Assembly (NCBI GenBank): GCA_012840975.1
Contig: DUVP01000011.1
Location: forward strand, 1-44,738
Length of the DNA: 44,738 nucleotides
Direction of reading: 5' to 3'
From: Mogibacterium sp.
Lineage (GTDB): Bacteria; Bacillota; Clostridia; Peptostreptococcales; Anaerovoracaceae
Below, piece after piece: positions 7,367 to 15,466 of this stretch. The translations under genes and the position numbers were made by a program. The notes under the pieces were generated by a model that did no database searches, was not told the origin of the DNA, and saw only the letters and a list, made by a program, of their open reading frames with translations. The first letter of the stretch is position 1; each line of letters starts with the position of its first letter.

Positions 7367-9370
7367 ATGAGAATTGCAATGGCGGGTAACCCGAATAGCG
7401 GAAAAACGACAGTCTATAATGCTGTTACCGGACGAATGGAACGTGTAGGTAACTGGGCAGGAGTTACTATCGAGAAAAAAGAGTTTCCAATCAAGAAGGA
7501 ATACTATTCGGGGAGAGAAGAATTAATAGCTGTGGATCTTCCGGGAGCATATTCGATGTCGCCCTATACCTCGGAGGAGAGTATAACAAGTAAATATATC
7601 AAGGATGAAAAACCTGATGTAATTATCAATATTACAGATGCCACAAATTTAAGAAGAAGTTTATTCTTGACGACTCAGTTACTTGAACTGGGAATTCCTG
7701 TCGTAGTTGCTCTTAATAAGAGTGATATCAACGAAAGCAAGAAGAATAAAATTGATATTGAGAAACTAAGTGTTCTTCTAGGATGTCCTGTGGTTAAGAC
7801 AGTGGCAACAGAAAACAAAGGTCTGAAAGAAATGATGGAAGCGGCTGTATCCCTTTTCGGAAAAGAGCAGAAGGCACCTTATTCGGAAAAGGGAGTGAAT
7901 CTTTCGGATAAAAAATCAGTTGAAGAAGCGGATCGTAAGCGTTTTGAGTTTGTGGACAGCATAGTTTCAAAGGTTGAAACGCGTACGGTCTTGACTAAAG
8001 AAATAAATAAAGGTGATTATATTGACGCAGTTCTGACAAATCCTGTCGGAGGTCTGGTAATATTTGCCGGCGTGATGTTTTTAGTGTTTTGGATATCTCA
8101 GGCAAAAGTAGGACCTTTCCTTGCAGACACGCTGGTAGGCTGGATTGAAACTTTCCAAGAGTATATCGGATCTTTAATGGCGGGTTCAAGCCCGTTCTTA
8201 TATGCACTGGTAGTAGACGGTATAATTGGCGGAGTCGGAGCTGTTATAGGTTTCTTACCGCTTATTATGGTAATGTTTTTCCTTATTGCACTTTTGGAAG
8301 ATTGCGGATACATGTCACGAGCAGCTGTTGTTCTTGATCCTATATTTAAGAAGGTCGGTCTTTCCGGGAAATCGGTAATTCCTTTTGTAATCGGAACGGG
8401 GTGCTCTATTCCGGCGATAATGGCATGCCGTACAATCCGCAATGAGCGAGAGAGAAGATCTACTGCTGTCCTTGCATCATTCATGCCTTGCGGAGCGAAA
8501 CTACCTGTTATTGCATTGTTTGCAGGTGCATTTTTCTCAGATGAGACGTGGGTTGGTCCGTTAATGTATTTTGTAGGAATTGCACTGATTTTCTTCGGAG
8601 CGCTTCTGATAAATGCTGTTACAGGATATAAAAATAGAAAATCATTTTTCATAATAGAACTTCCCGAATATAAAGTTCCTAGTTTGAAGGTTGCATTTTT
8701 GTCAATGCTTAATCGCGGCTGGGCATATATTGTTAAAGCGGCTACCATAATACTGGTTTGTAATACAGCCGTACAACTTATGCAGAGTTTCACCTGGAGT
8801 TTCGATGTTGTTGAAGTAGCAGGAGACTCAATACTCGCATCCATTGCTCATCCGTTCGCATATTTGCTTATTCCTATAGTCGGTGTTCTAAGTTGGCAAC
8901 TGGCAGCTGCGGCGATTACGGGACTTATAGCAAAAGAGAATGTTGTAGGCACTTTGGCGGTTACGTTTGTAGGACTTCAAAACCTTATCGATACTGAAGA
9001 GTTTGCTCTTATGGAAGGAGCGGGAGAAGATGTAGCGGCAGTTTTTGCAATAACTAAAATCGCTGCTCTGGCATATCTTATGTTTAACCTGTACACACCG
9101 CCTTGCTTTGCAGCTATAGGAGCTATGAATTCAGAGCTTAGAAGTAAAAAATGGTTATGGGGAGCAATCGGCCTTCAGATGGGAACAGGTTATACGATAG
9201 GATACCTTGTTTATCAGATAGGAACTCTGGTCACAACAGGATCTTTCGGACCCGGCTTTGTCGGTGGACTGATTGCAGTTCTGGTATTTGCGGGAGTGAT
9301 CATATACCTGATTAATAATACTAAGAAAAAGATGGCTTCGGAATACACGTTGAATACAGGAACTTTATAG
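7367..9370 (+). CDS. feoB: Ferrous iron transport protein FeoB
   Basis: The main membrane transporter for Fe(II). The N-terminal G domain has GNPNSGKT (residues 7-14), DLPG (57-60) and NKSD (117-120), followed by a GDI-like helical region and a long membrane domain. The latter contains the two Gate repeats, with VIGTGCSIPAIMACRTI and PCGAKLPVIALF in the first half and the A-P-x-C-like YTPPCFAAI motif near the end. The ATG at 7352 is in frame but contains the ribosome site: GGAGG at 7354-7358 lies 8 bases before the ATG at 7367, giving 667 residues. No FeoC is fused or adjacent. Confidence 0.96.
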   Translation: MRIAMAGNPNSGKTTVYNAVTGRMERVGNWAGVTIEKKEFPIKKEYYSGREELIAVDLPGAYSMSPYTSEESITSKYIKDEKPDVIINITDATNLRRSLFLTTQLLELGIPVVVALNKSDINESKKNKIDIEKLSVLLGCPVVKTVATENKGLKEMMEAAVSLFGKEQKAPYSEKGVNLSDKKSVEEADRKRFEFVDSIVSKVETRTVLTKEINKGDYIDAVLTNPVGGLVIFAGVMFLVFWISQAKVGPFLADTLVGWIETFQEYIGSLMAGSSPFLYALVVDGIIGGVGAVIGFLPLIMVMFFLIALLEDCGYMSRAAVVLDPIFKKVGLSGKSVIPFVIGTGCSIPAIMACRTIRNERERRSTAVLASFMPCGAKLPVIALFAGAFFSDETWVGPLMYFVGIALIFFGALLINAVTGYKNRKSFFIIELPEYKVPSLKVAFLSMLNRGWAYIVKAATIILVCNTAVQLMQSFTWSFDVVEVAGDSILASIAHPFAYLLIPIVGVLSWQLAAAAITGLIAKENVVGTLAVTFVGLQNLIDTEEFALMEGAGEDVAAVFAITKIAALAYLMFNLYTPPCFAAIGAMNSELRSKKWLWGAIGLQMGTGYTIGYLVYQIGTLVTTGSFGPGFVGGLIAVLVFAGVIIYLINNTKKKMASEYTLNTGTL

Positions 9371-9396
9371 TTAAAGATTGCTTTTAATGTTGATAT

Positions 9397-10164
9397 TCAA
9401 TGTCTCTTGTGATTTGATCGGCTACGTGTTTTTTTCAAAACAATTAAGCCGGTCAATGCAAAAAGCGAAGATATCAGAATAAAAACTTTCAGTATTAGTA
9501 ATGCTGTATCTGCGAATACCTGCTCTTGCATAATATTTACAAGATTATCAACTGCGGGATTCAGGATCCACAAATCGTTATCAAAAAACAGCTCATGGAA
9601 TTCTGTAAAAAGATAGGTGAAATTTATCGAGCCTATAATCAGAATAATAAAAGCCAGAATTATGATGACTGCCAAAGCAAGAAGATAACCACCGGAAATC
9701 AATCGTGCGAATTCAGAAGATGAAGAGTTCACATTTCTTTTTCGTATCGAGAAGAAAAGGAAAAACAGAAGACCGGTAGTTATAATCAGAGATAAAGATC
9801 TAAATCTCAAGGCATTTAAAAAAATATTTCGGCAATCTATCAGATGCAGCTTTTCTCTTTCTGTAAAGAATGGAGATGTAGTACCGTCAATTGTTGCATT
9901 TACATCATCAAGACTATCGAGTCTGCCAATGCAATACTCAAGCATCTGTTCGGTTACATATACTGCATCGTCAAGCGACATTTCGCCGGTTACGTATTGA
10001 GTGGTATTATATTTAATGTATTCGTTTCGCCACCAGTCCGGCACATTAAAACACACAATCTGAGCAGATGTAATCAGAAAGATATAGAGGGTCAGAAGCC
10101 CGCATATAAAGGCTGATATTCGTTCGTTGGTTTTCCTTATATTCATAATAAAACATTTTATCAT
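9397..10164 (-). CDS. DUF1461 / TIGR01906-type integral membrane protein
   Basis: A 255-residue membrane protein read convergently toward feoB. It has an N-terminal membrane helix (about 15-40), a loop of roughly 80 residues outside or inside the membrane, then three more helices (about 120-140, 158-185 and 220-245). The loop has the E-x-x-H-L-x-D-x-R-x-x-F pattern (EREKLHLIDCRNIF), which is typical of the TIGR01906/DUF1461 family. Function is unknown. The start ATG at 10164 has AAAGG 4 bases upstream, rather close; an in-frame ATG lies 18 bases downstream at 10146. It separates feoAB from the small FeoB-associated gene, so it may be an insertion in a once continuous iron locus. Confidence 0.72.
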   Translation of the reverse strand: MIKCFIMNIRKTNERISAFICGLLTLYIFLITSAQIVCFNVPDWWRNEYIKYNTTQYVTGEMSLDDAVYVTEQMLEYCIGRLDSLDDVNATIDGTTSPFFTEREKLHLIDCRNIFLNALRFRSLSLIITTGLLFFLFFSIRKRNVNSSSSEFARLISGGYLLALAVIIILAFIILIIGSINFTYLFTEFHELFFDNDLWILNPAVDNLVNIMQEQVFADTALLILKVFILISSLFALTGLIVLKKTRSRSNHKRH

Positions 10165-10280
10165 ATTACCTTTAAGGAAAACATACAGAATGATACTTTG
10201 AAAATCGTTTATTGTTAGTTTACAATTGATTTGTAATTACTACTGTATAAATATGAAGAAAGCAGAGGTCGTATAAAATA

Positions 10281-10451
10281 ATGGCAGACATTATAGTCGG
10301 CTTAATAGTAGCCTTTATAATATTTTCAGCATTAAGATATATTTACGTTTCGAAGAAAAAGGGAAAAGCTTGTGTAGGTTGTCCGAGCAGTGGAAGTTGT
10401 CCTTATAGGAACAACCCCGACACAGGTTGCAATGCAAATAAAAACAAATAA
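10281..10451 (+). CDS. FeoB-associated Cys-rich membrane protein
   Basis: A 56-residue protein with one N-terminal membrane helix (about residues 3-22), a Lys-rich patch, and a Cys-rich tail, CVGCPSSGSCPYRNNPDTGC, with cysteines at 31, 34, 40 and 50. This matches the small FeoB-associated family that usually lies directly after feoB in Clostridia. A role in metal handling at the FeoB pore is inferred from that association. AGAGG stands 12 bases before the ATG. The gene is separated from feoB here by an opposite-strand gene. Confidence 0.82.
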   Translation: MADIIVGLIVAFIIFSALRYIYVSKKKGKACVGCPSSGSCPYRNNPDTGCNANKNK

Positions 10452-10498
10452 TAATTTTATAAATCATTTCTTTTCATTTTTATAAGATACTTATAATT

Positions 10499-10569
10499 AA
10501 AAAGGGCCGCGAAATTATGCTGTTTTGGAAGATTAGCTTCAGCAGGCATAAGAATTAAAGGCTCTTTTT
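10499..10569 (+). terminator. Long structured terminator after the Cys-rich gene
   Basis: A 71-base hairpin. Outer arms AAAAAGGGCC (10499-10508) and GGCTCTTTTT (10560-10569) pair over ten positions with one G-T. Inner arms TTATGC (10515-10520) and GCATAA (10546-10551) pair, then TGTT/AGCA (10521-10524 and 10541-10544), then GAAG/CTTC (10528-10531 and 10537-10540) around a 5-base loop. The T-run makes it a likely terminator, but the long inner stem is more than a terminator needs. Confidence 0.6.
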
Positions 10570-10574
10570 GATTT

Positions 10575-10639
10575 ATGTAAATTCTTTACATAGATTTGAC
10601 AATGGGATGGTCTTGCACTTTACATTCAACTCATATAAT
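10575..10639 (+). promoter_or_regulatory. Promoter region of the pst operon with Pho-box-like repeats
   Basis: TTTACA (10585-10590) and TTGACA (10596-10601) repeat with an 11-base period, the pattern of PhoP binding boxes in Gram-positive bacteria; a further TTTACA lies at 10619-10624. The left repeat is also half of a perfect inverted repeat, ATGTAAA and TTTACAT (10575-10591). A perfect -10 box TATAAT is at 10634-10639, with no good -35 box at the right distance, as expected of an activator-dependent promoter. The 75-base leader to pstS has nothing else clear. Confidence 0.55.
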
Positions 10640-10713
10640 TCAATGTAGATAAGACAACTTAATATCGGATTAAACATTATAAAAGCTATTTTTAGTAAAG
10701 GAGAATAATCATA

Positions 10714-11538
10714 ATGAGAAAAATGAAAAAAGCAATTATTTTTACACTGTCCGCAATTATGGCAATTTCAATGCTGACAGGATGCGGCGGTGGCGGTGAG
10801 GAGCTAAGCGGAACAGTTTCAACTGACGGTTCGACTTCCATGGAGAAGGTTATCGGAGCACTTGGAGAATCCTTCGAAGGAAATAATGAGGGTGTAACAT
10901 TTACCTACAATCCGACAGGATCAGGAAGCGGAATCACAGCTGTAGCTGAAGGACGTTGCGACATCGGTCTTGCAAGCAGAAGCTTGAAAGATGAAGAAAA
11001 AGCAGAAGGTCTTGTTGAGACAGTTCTCGCATATGACGGAATTGCTGTTATAGTCAATCCGGAAAACCCGGTAGAAGACCTTACAATGGAGCAGATAGCA
11101 GATATCTTTACCGGAAAGATTACAAACTGGAAAGATGTTGGCGGAGCTGACGGTGAAATCGTACTGATTGGTAGAGAAGCAGGAAGCGGTACGCGTGACG
11201 GATTTGAGTCGATTACAGAAACAGAAGAAGCTTGTGCATATCGTCAGGAGCTTACTTCAACAGGTGATGTAATTACAACAGTAGCAGGTAATCCAAATGC
11301 TATCGGATATGCATCGCTGGCTTCAATCAGTGATGAAGTTAAAGCACTCAAAGTCGGTGGAGTTTCTCCTTCAGAAGAGACAATAAAGGACGCAACATAT
11401 GCAATCCAGAGACCGTTCGTACTGGTTACAAAAGAAGGAACAGACCTTTCAGATGTTGCACAGGCATTCTTTGACTACATCACAGGACCAGACGCAAACG
11501 CAATTATCGTGGAAGCGGGAGTTGTTCCGGCAAACTAA
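10714..11538 (+). CDS. pstS: Phosphate ABC transporter substrate-binding lipoprotein PstS
   Basis: The extracellular phosphate-binding protein, anchored as a lipoprotein. The signal peptide ends in the lipobox LTGC with Cys24. The mature part holds the phosphate-binding motifs: TVSTDGSTSMEKV, NPTGSGSGITAVAEG and REAGSGTRDGF. Length (274) is normal for Clostridia. AAAGGAG (10697-10703) lies 10 bases before the ATG. It heads the pst-pho operon and is separated from pstC by an attenuator hairpin, which would make PstS more abundant than the membrane subunits. Confidence 0.97.
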   Translation: MRKMKKAIIFTLSAIMAISMLTGCGGGGEELSGTVSTDGSTSMEKVIGALGESFEGNNEGVTFTYNPTGSGSGITAVAEGRCDIGLASRSLKDEEKAEGLVETVLAYDGIAVIVNPENPVEDLTMEQIADIFTGKITNWKDVGGADGEIVLIGREAGSGTRDGFESITETEEACAYRQELTSTGDVITTVAGNPNAIGYASLASISDEVKALKVGGVSPSEETIKDATYAIQRPFVLVTKEGTDLSDVAQAFFDYITGPDANAIIVEAGVVPAN

Positions 11539-11552
11539 GAAACTTATAGCTA

Positions 11553-11587
11553 AGGTGGTCTGCCGAAAGGGAGACCACCTATTATTT
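11553..11587 (+). terminator. Attenuator hairpin between pstS and pstC
   Basis: A perfect 9-base-pair stem, AGGTGGTCT (11553-11561) with AGACCACCT (11572-11580), has a small inner CC-GAAA-GG cap and is followed by the weak T-rich tract ATTATTTT. Partial termination here would raise pstS mRNA over the downstream genes; a hairpin at this place is usual in pst operons. Confidence 0.75.
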
Positions 11588-11603
11588 TGGGAGGAATCTA
11601 TAC

Positions 11604-12479
11604 TTGAAGAGTAAAAAGCAATTAATAGAAAACATAATACACGGAGTCTTCCTGATTCTCGGATTAATAACGGTCGCTTGTGTTTTAGTTATAACGATAT
11701 ACTTGCTGGTTGCAGGTATACCGGCAATCAATAAAATCGGATTTATGAAATTTATGTTTGGAACTAAATGGGCACCGACAGCATCCGAACCGGCTTACGG
11801 AATACTTCCGTTTATCCTGACAAGTGTGTATGGAACATCCGGAGCAATTATATTAGGTGTTCCTGTAGGTTTTTTTACCTCCGTATATCTTGCAAAATTT
11901 GCATCACCCAAGATGAAGAAAATTGTAGAAACTGCAGTCAGCCTTTTGGCCGGAATACCTTCAGTCGTATACGGCCTTGTGGGTATGATAGTATTGGTTC
12001 CGGCTGTGCGAAAAGTCTTCAATCTCCCGGACGGAGCGAGTCTGTTTGCAGCAATCATCATACTTGCAATAATGATACTGCCTTCAATAATAAAGGTATC
12101 TATGACATCGCTTGAAGCGGTTCCGCCGGAATATGAAGAAGGGTCGTTTGCATTGGGAGCAACACCTGTTGAAACATACTTCAGAGTTTCCGTTACTGCA
12201 GCAAAGAGCGGAATAGTTGCTGCAATTGTCCTTGGAGTCGGCAGAGCTATCGGAGAGGCGATGGCGGTAATAATGGTATCAGGTAACGTTGCCAATATGC
12301 CGAGCCTTTTCCAAAGTGTAAGGTTTCTTACTACAGCGGTTTCAAGTGAGATGTCATATGTCAGTGCGGGAAGTCTTCACCAGCAGGCACTTTTCTCAAT
12401 AGCCCTGGTACTCTTCTTCTTTATAATGCTGATAAATGCCTGTCTCAACTTCTTCCTTAAACGGGATAAAACCAATTAA
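11604..12479 (+). CDS. pstC: Phosphate ABC transporter permease PstC
   Basis: One of the two membrane subunits of the high-affinity phosphate importer. Six membrane segments are visible over 291 residues. Typical motifs are the KWAPTASEPAYGILPF segment after the first helix, LAGIPSVVYGLVGM and the permease coupling loop EAVPPEYEEGSFALGATPVET. The start is TTG at 11604, with GGGAGG (11589-11594) 9 bases upstream and no better ATG nearby. Followed by pstA after 53 bases. Confidence 0.95.
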   Translation: MKSKKQLIENIIHGVFLILGLITVACVLVITIYLLVAGIPAINKIGFMKFMFGTKWAPTASEPAYGILPFILTSVYGTSGAIILGVPVGFFTSVYLAKFASPKMKKIVETAVSLLAGIPSVVYGLVGMIVLVPAVRKVFNLPDGASLFAAIIILAIMILPSIIKVSMTSLEAVPPEYEEGSFALGATPVETYFRVSVTAAKSGIVAAIVLGVGRAIGEAMAVIMVSGNVANMPSLFQSVRFLTTAVSSEMSYVSAGSLHQQALFSIALVLFFFIMLINACLNFFLKRDKTN

Positions 12480-12532
12480 AGCGAAATATAAAGAAATATC
12501 GAGAATTTATAAAGGAAATAAAGGAAATAGTA

Positions 12533-13390
12533 ATGAAGGAATCATTAGGATCAAAACGAAACAGGTACATAAAAACCATGAAGTTTTTAATGGGAGCCTC
12601 GGTTTTTCTGACATGTGCTTTGATAGTTGCAATAATAGGCTACGTGCTTATCAGAGGAATTCCGAATATAACCTGGGAATTTTTGTCAACCAAGCCGAGT
12701 TATCTGAGCGGTACTATAGGTATTTTGCCGGATATTCTCAACACAGTGTATCTCGTAATAACAACACTGGTGTTTGTGTTGCCGCTGGGAGTCGGAGCAG
12801 CTATATATTTAACGGAATATGCCACAAATAAAAAAGTTGTGGCAGTAATCGAATATGCAGCCGAAACTTTATCGGGTATTCCGTCCATAATATACGGTCT
12901 GGTAGGAATGCTTTTATTCTGTCAGTTTATGAGTTTAAAAACATCAATTCTTGCCGGGGCTCTTACCCTTGTAATAATGAACCTCCCGACTATTATGCGT
13001 ACCACGCAGGAGAGCTTGAAAACAGTACCGCAAAGCTATAGAGAAGGAGGCTTCGGACTGGGAGCCGGCAGATGGCGAGTAATCCGAACTGTAGTATTGC
13101 CGGGATGTATAGACGGCATAATAACAGGATGTATTTTGACTGTAGGACGTATTGTCGGAGAATCAGCAGCACTCCTGTTTACCGCAGGCTTTGCACATGC
13201 ACTCAACGGGTTCTTCGAGGGTGTTACAAGCCCGGGAGCATCGCTTACAGTAGCTTTGTATGTATATGCCAAAGAGCAGGGTGAGTTCGAGGTAGCTTTT
13301 GCTATTGCTGCAATACTGATGGTATTGACGGTAACAATAAACTTATCTGCTACTATGGTAGGGAAATTTTTTGAAAAAAGGAGAGGTTAA
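12533..13390 (+). CDS. pstA: Phosphate ABC transporter permease PstA
   Basis: The second membrane subunit of the Pst importer, 285 residues with six membrane segments. Recognisable motifs: [33 protein letters not shown] and the coupling loop [18 protein letters not shown]. The AAGGAA ribosome site is 6 bases before the ATG and repeated once just upstream. The stop codon overlaps the pstB start in TAATG, so translation is coupled. Confidence 0.96.
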   Translation: MKESLGSKRNRYIKTMKFLMGASVFLTCALIVAIIGYVLIRGIPNITWEFLSTKPSYLSGTIGILPDILNTVYLVITTLVFVLPLGVGAAIYLTEYATNKKVVAVIEYAAETLSGIPSIIYGLVGMLLFCQFMSLKTSILAGALTLVIMNLPTIMRTTQESLKTVPQSYREGGFGLGAGRWRVIRTVVLPGCIDGIITGCILTVGRIVGESAALLFTAGFAHALNGFFEGVTSPGASLTVALYVYAKEQGEFEVAFAIAAILMVLTVTINLSATMVGKFFEKRRG

Positions 13391-14145
13391 TGAGCGATAT
13401 AATTTCAGTAAAAGATTTATGTCTGTGGTATGGTAATTCACAGGCGTTGAATAATATAAACATAGATATACCGGAAAGGAGTATAACTGCCTTTATCGGT
13501 CCGTCAGGTTGCGGAAAATCGACGTTCATTAAGACTCTGAATCGAATGAACGATCTTATTCCTGAAGTCAAAATCACAGGCACTGTAAATTACAGGGGAC
13601 AGGATATATACGATAAGAATGTAAATGTCAATGAACTTAGAAAGAACATCGGTATGGTATTTCAAAAACCTAACCCGTTTCCGATGAGTATATATGATAA
13701 TATAGCATATGGACCACGTACTCACGGAATAACTAATAAAGCAAAGCTTGACACCATTGTAGAAAAGTCTCTTAGGGGTGCAGCAATATGGGATGAGGTT
13801 AAAGACAGACTCAAGAAAAACGCGCTTGGAGTTTCAGGCGGTCAGCAACAGAGAATCTGCATTGCAAGAGCCCTGGCTGTTGAGCCTGACGTTCTCCTTA
13901 TGGACGAACCTACGAGTGCTCTTGACCCTATTTCAACTTCAAAAATAGAAGACTTGGTACAAGAGCTCAAAAAGGATTATACTATAGTTATAGTAACTCA
14001 TAATATGCAGCAAGCCGTAAGAATTTCCGACCAGACTGCATTCTTCCTGCTTGGAGATTTGATAGAGTACGGCAAAACAGAGACTATTTTCGGTAACCCG
14101 GTGGATCAGCGTACCGAAGATTATATAACGGGGAGGTTTGGATAA
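13390..14145 (+). CDS. pstB: Phosphate ABC transporter ATP-binding protein PstB
   Basis: The ATPase subunit of the phosphate importer (251 residues). Walker A is GPSGCGKS (residues 37-44), the Q-loop lies in [13 protein letters not shown], the ABC signature is VSGGQQQR, Walker B is [13 protein letters not shown], and the switch His is in VTHNMQQA. Start and stop overlap the neighbours by one base each (TAATG on both sides), so pstA, pstB and phoU form a tightly coupled unit. Confidence 0.98.
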   Translation: MSDIISVKDLCLWYGNSQALNNINIDIPERSITAFIGPSGCGKSTFIKTLNRMNDLIPEVKITGTVNYRGQDIYDKNVNVNELRKNIGMVFQKPNPFPMSIYDNIAYGPRTHGITNKAKLDTIVEKSLRGAAIWDEVKDRLKKNALGVSGGQQQRICIARALAVEPDVLLMDEPTSALDPISTSKIEDLVQELKKDYTIVIVTHNMQQAVRISDQTAFFLLGDLIEYGKTETIFGNPVDQRTEDYITGRFG

Positions 14146-14795
14146 TGCGTAACAGATTCGACGAACAGTTGAGACAACTGAATAGTGATCTTGCCAGAAT
14201 GGGAGCTTTGTGCGAGGAGGCTATCGAAATAGCGGCAAAAGCACTTATTGAAGGAGATCCGGATATTGGTGAAAAAGCTCTGAAGTTTGATAGAGAAATC
14301 GATGAGCTGGAAAGAAAAATCGAAGATCTCTGTCTGAGGCTTTTATTGCAGCAGCAACCGGTTGCTAGGGATCTCAGACTGATATCGGCTGCTCTTAAGA
14401 TGATAACAGATATGGAAAGAATCGGCGATCAAGCGACTGATATCGTTGAAATAATTCCTGATCTGGGAGGACGTACCGGCGGGGAATGTGCCTCTATTCA
14501 GGCAATGTCCAGAGCGACAATAAGAATGGTTGTCGAAAGTGTTGATGCTTTTATTAACAGAGATCTTGAGCTGGCCAGGTCGGTTATAAAATATGATGAC
14601 GTAGTAGATGATTATTTTGCAAGTGTCAAAAAAAATCTTATAAAGATGATTGAAAAAGACAGTACAGATGGTGAATATGCTTTGGATTTGCTGATGATAG
14701 CGAAATACTTTGAGCGTATTGGCGATCATGCTACGAATGTTGCCGAGTGGGTAGAGTTTGCAATTACAGGATCTCACGAAGGGGAAGAAGAATGA
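14145..14795 (+). CDS. phoU: Phosphate signalling protein PhoU
   Basis: PhoU links the Pst transporter to the PhoR kinase and represses signalling when phosphate is plentiful. The 216 residues form two copies of the three-helix PhoU domain; each has the metal-binding E/D-x-x-x-D pattern (ITDMERIGDQATDIVE and YFERIGDHATNVAEWV). The ATG overlaps the pstB stop. The last codon overlaps the start of the response regulator (ATGA), which puts transporter, PhoU and the two-component system in one operon. Confidence 0.97.
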   Translation: MRNRFDEQLRQLNSDLARMGALCEEAIEIAAKALIEGDPDIGEKALKFDREIDELERKIEDLCLRLLLQQQPVARDLRLISAALKMITDMERIGDQATDIVEIIPDLGGRTGGECASIQAMSRATIRMVVESVDAFINRDLELARSVIKYDDVVDDYFASVKKNLIKMIEKDSTDGEYALDLLMIAKYFERIGDHATNVAEWVEFAITGSHEGEEE

Positions 14796-15466
14796 TTTGG
14801 TGTGTGGAAGACGATACAAGCATAAGAGATATAGAGGTATATACATTAAAGTCTACAGGTTTTGAGGCGAGGGGTTTTTCATGCGGAGAAGAAATGTTTG
14901 AAGCTCTGGAATCCGAAAAACCTGATCTTATAATACTTGATATCATGCTTCCGAATGAAGACGGAGTGGAGATACTTAAACGACTCAGAATCGGGAAAGA
15001 TACATCGGAAATTCCTGTTATTATGGCAACAGCAAAAGGAAGCGAGTACGATAAAATCCAAAGCCTTGACCTTGGAGCTGATGACTATCTTGTAAAGCCG
15101 TTTGGAATGATGGAAATGGTCAGCAGAGTTAAGGCTGTCTTGCGTCGCTACAAACCGTCACCGGTTAAGCATATTCTGGAATTAGGCGGACTTGTTATGA
15201 ATCTTGACGAAAGAACAGTGACCATTGACGATGAAAGAATACAGCTTACATACAAAGAATATGAGCTTCTGCATCTTTTCCTTAACAACCTGGGTAAAGT
15301 GTTTACCAGAGAGCAATTGTTTTCCATTGTATGGGAAATGGATCATATTGCTGAGAGTCGTACAGTTGATATGCATATACGTACATTACGAAAAAAAATA
15401 GGAAGATATGGTGAGAATATCGAAACTGTACGGAATGTAGGTTATCGAATGGAGGTAGAAAAATGA
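14792..15466 (+). CDS. phoP: Phosphate regulon response regulator PhoP/PhoB family
   Basis: An OmpR-type response regulator of 224 residues. The receiver domain has acidic residues E6-D8, the phosphorylation site Asp50 (IILDIMLP), Thr80 and Lys102 (YLVKPFG). The C-terminal winged helix starts near residue 130 (ELGGLVMNLDERTV) and has the recognition part REQLFSIVWEMDHIAESRTVDMHIRTLRKKI at its end. Longer in-frame starts exist (14747), but the ATG at 14792, with AAGGGG upstream and an ATGA overlap with phoU, fits the family. Probable target: the Pho-box-like repeats before pstS. Confidence 0.95.
   Translation: MIWCVEDDTSIRDIEVYTLKSTGFEARGFSCGEEMFEALESEKPDLIILDIMLPNEDGVEILKRLRIGKDTSEIPVIMATAKGSEYDKIQSLDLGADDYLVKPFGMMEMVSRVKAVLRRYKPSPVKHILELGGLVMNLDERTVTIDDERIQLTYKEYELLHLFLNNLGKVFTREQLFSIVWEMDHIAESRTVDMHIRTLRKKIGRYGENIETVRNVGYRMEVEK

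Noticed and set aside
8098-8844. Minus-strand open frame of 248 codons inside feoB
   Set aside because: Lies fully within the FeoB membrane domain; no family features and no ribosome site.
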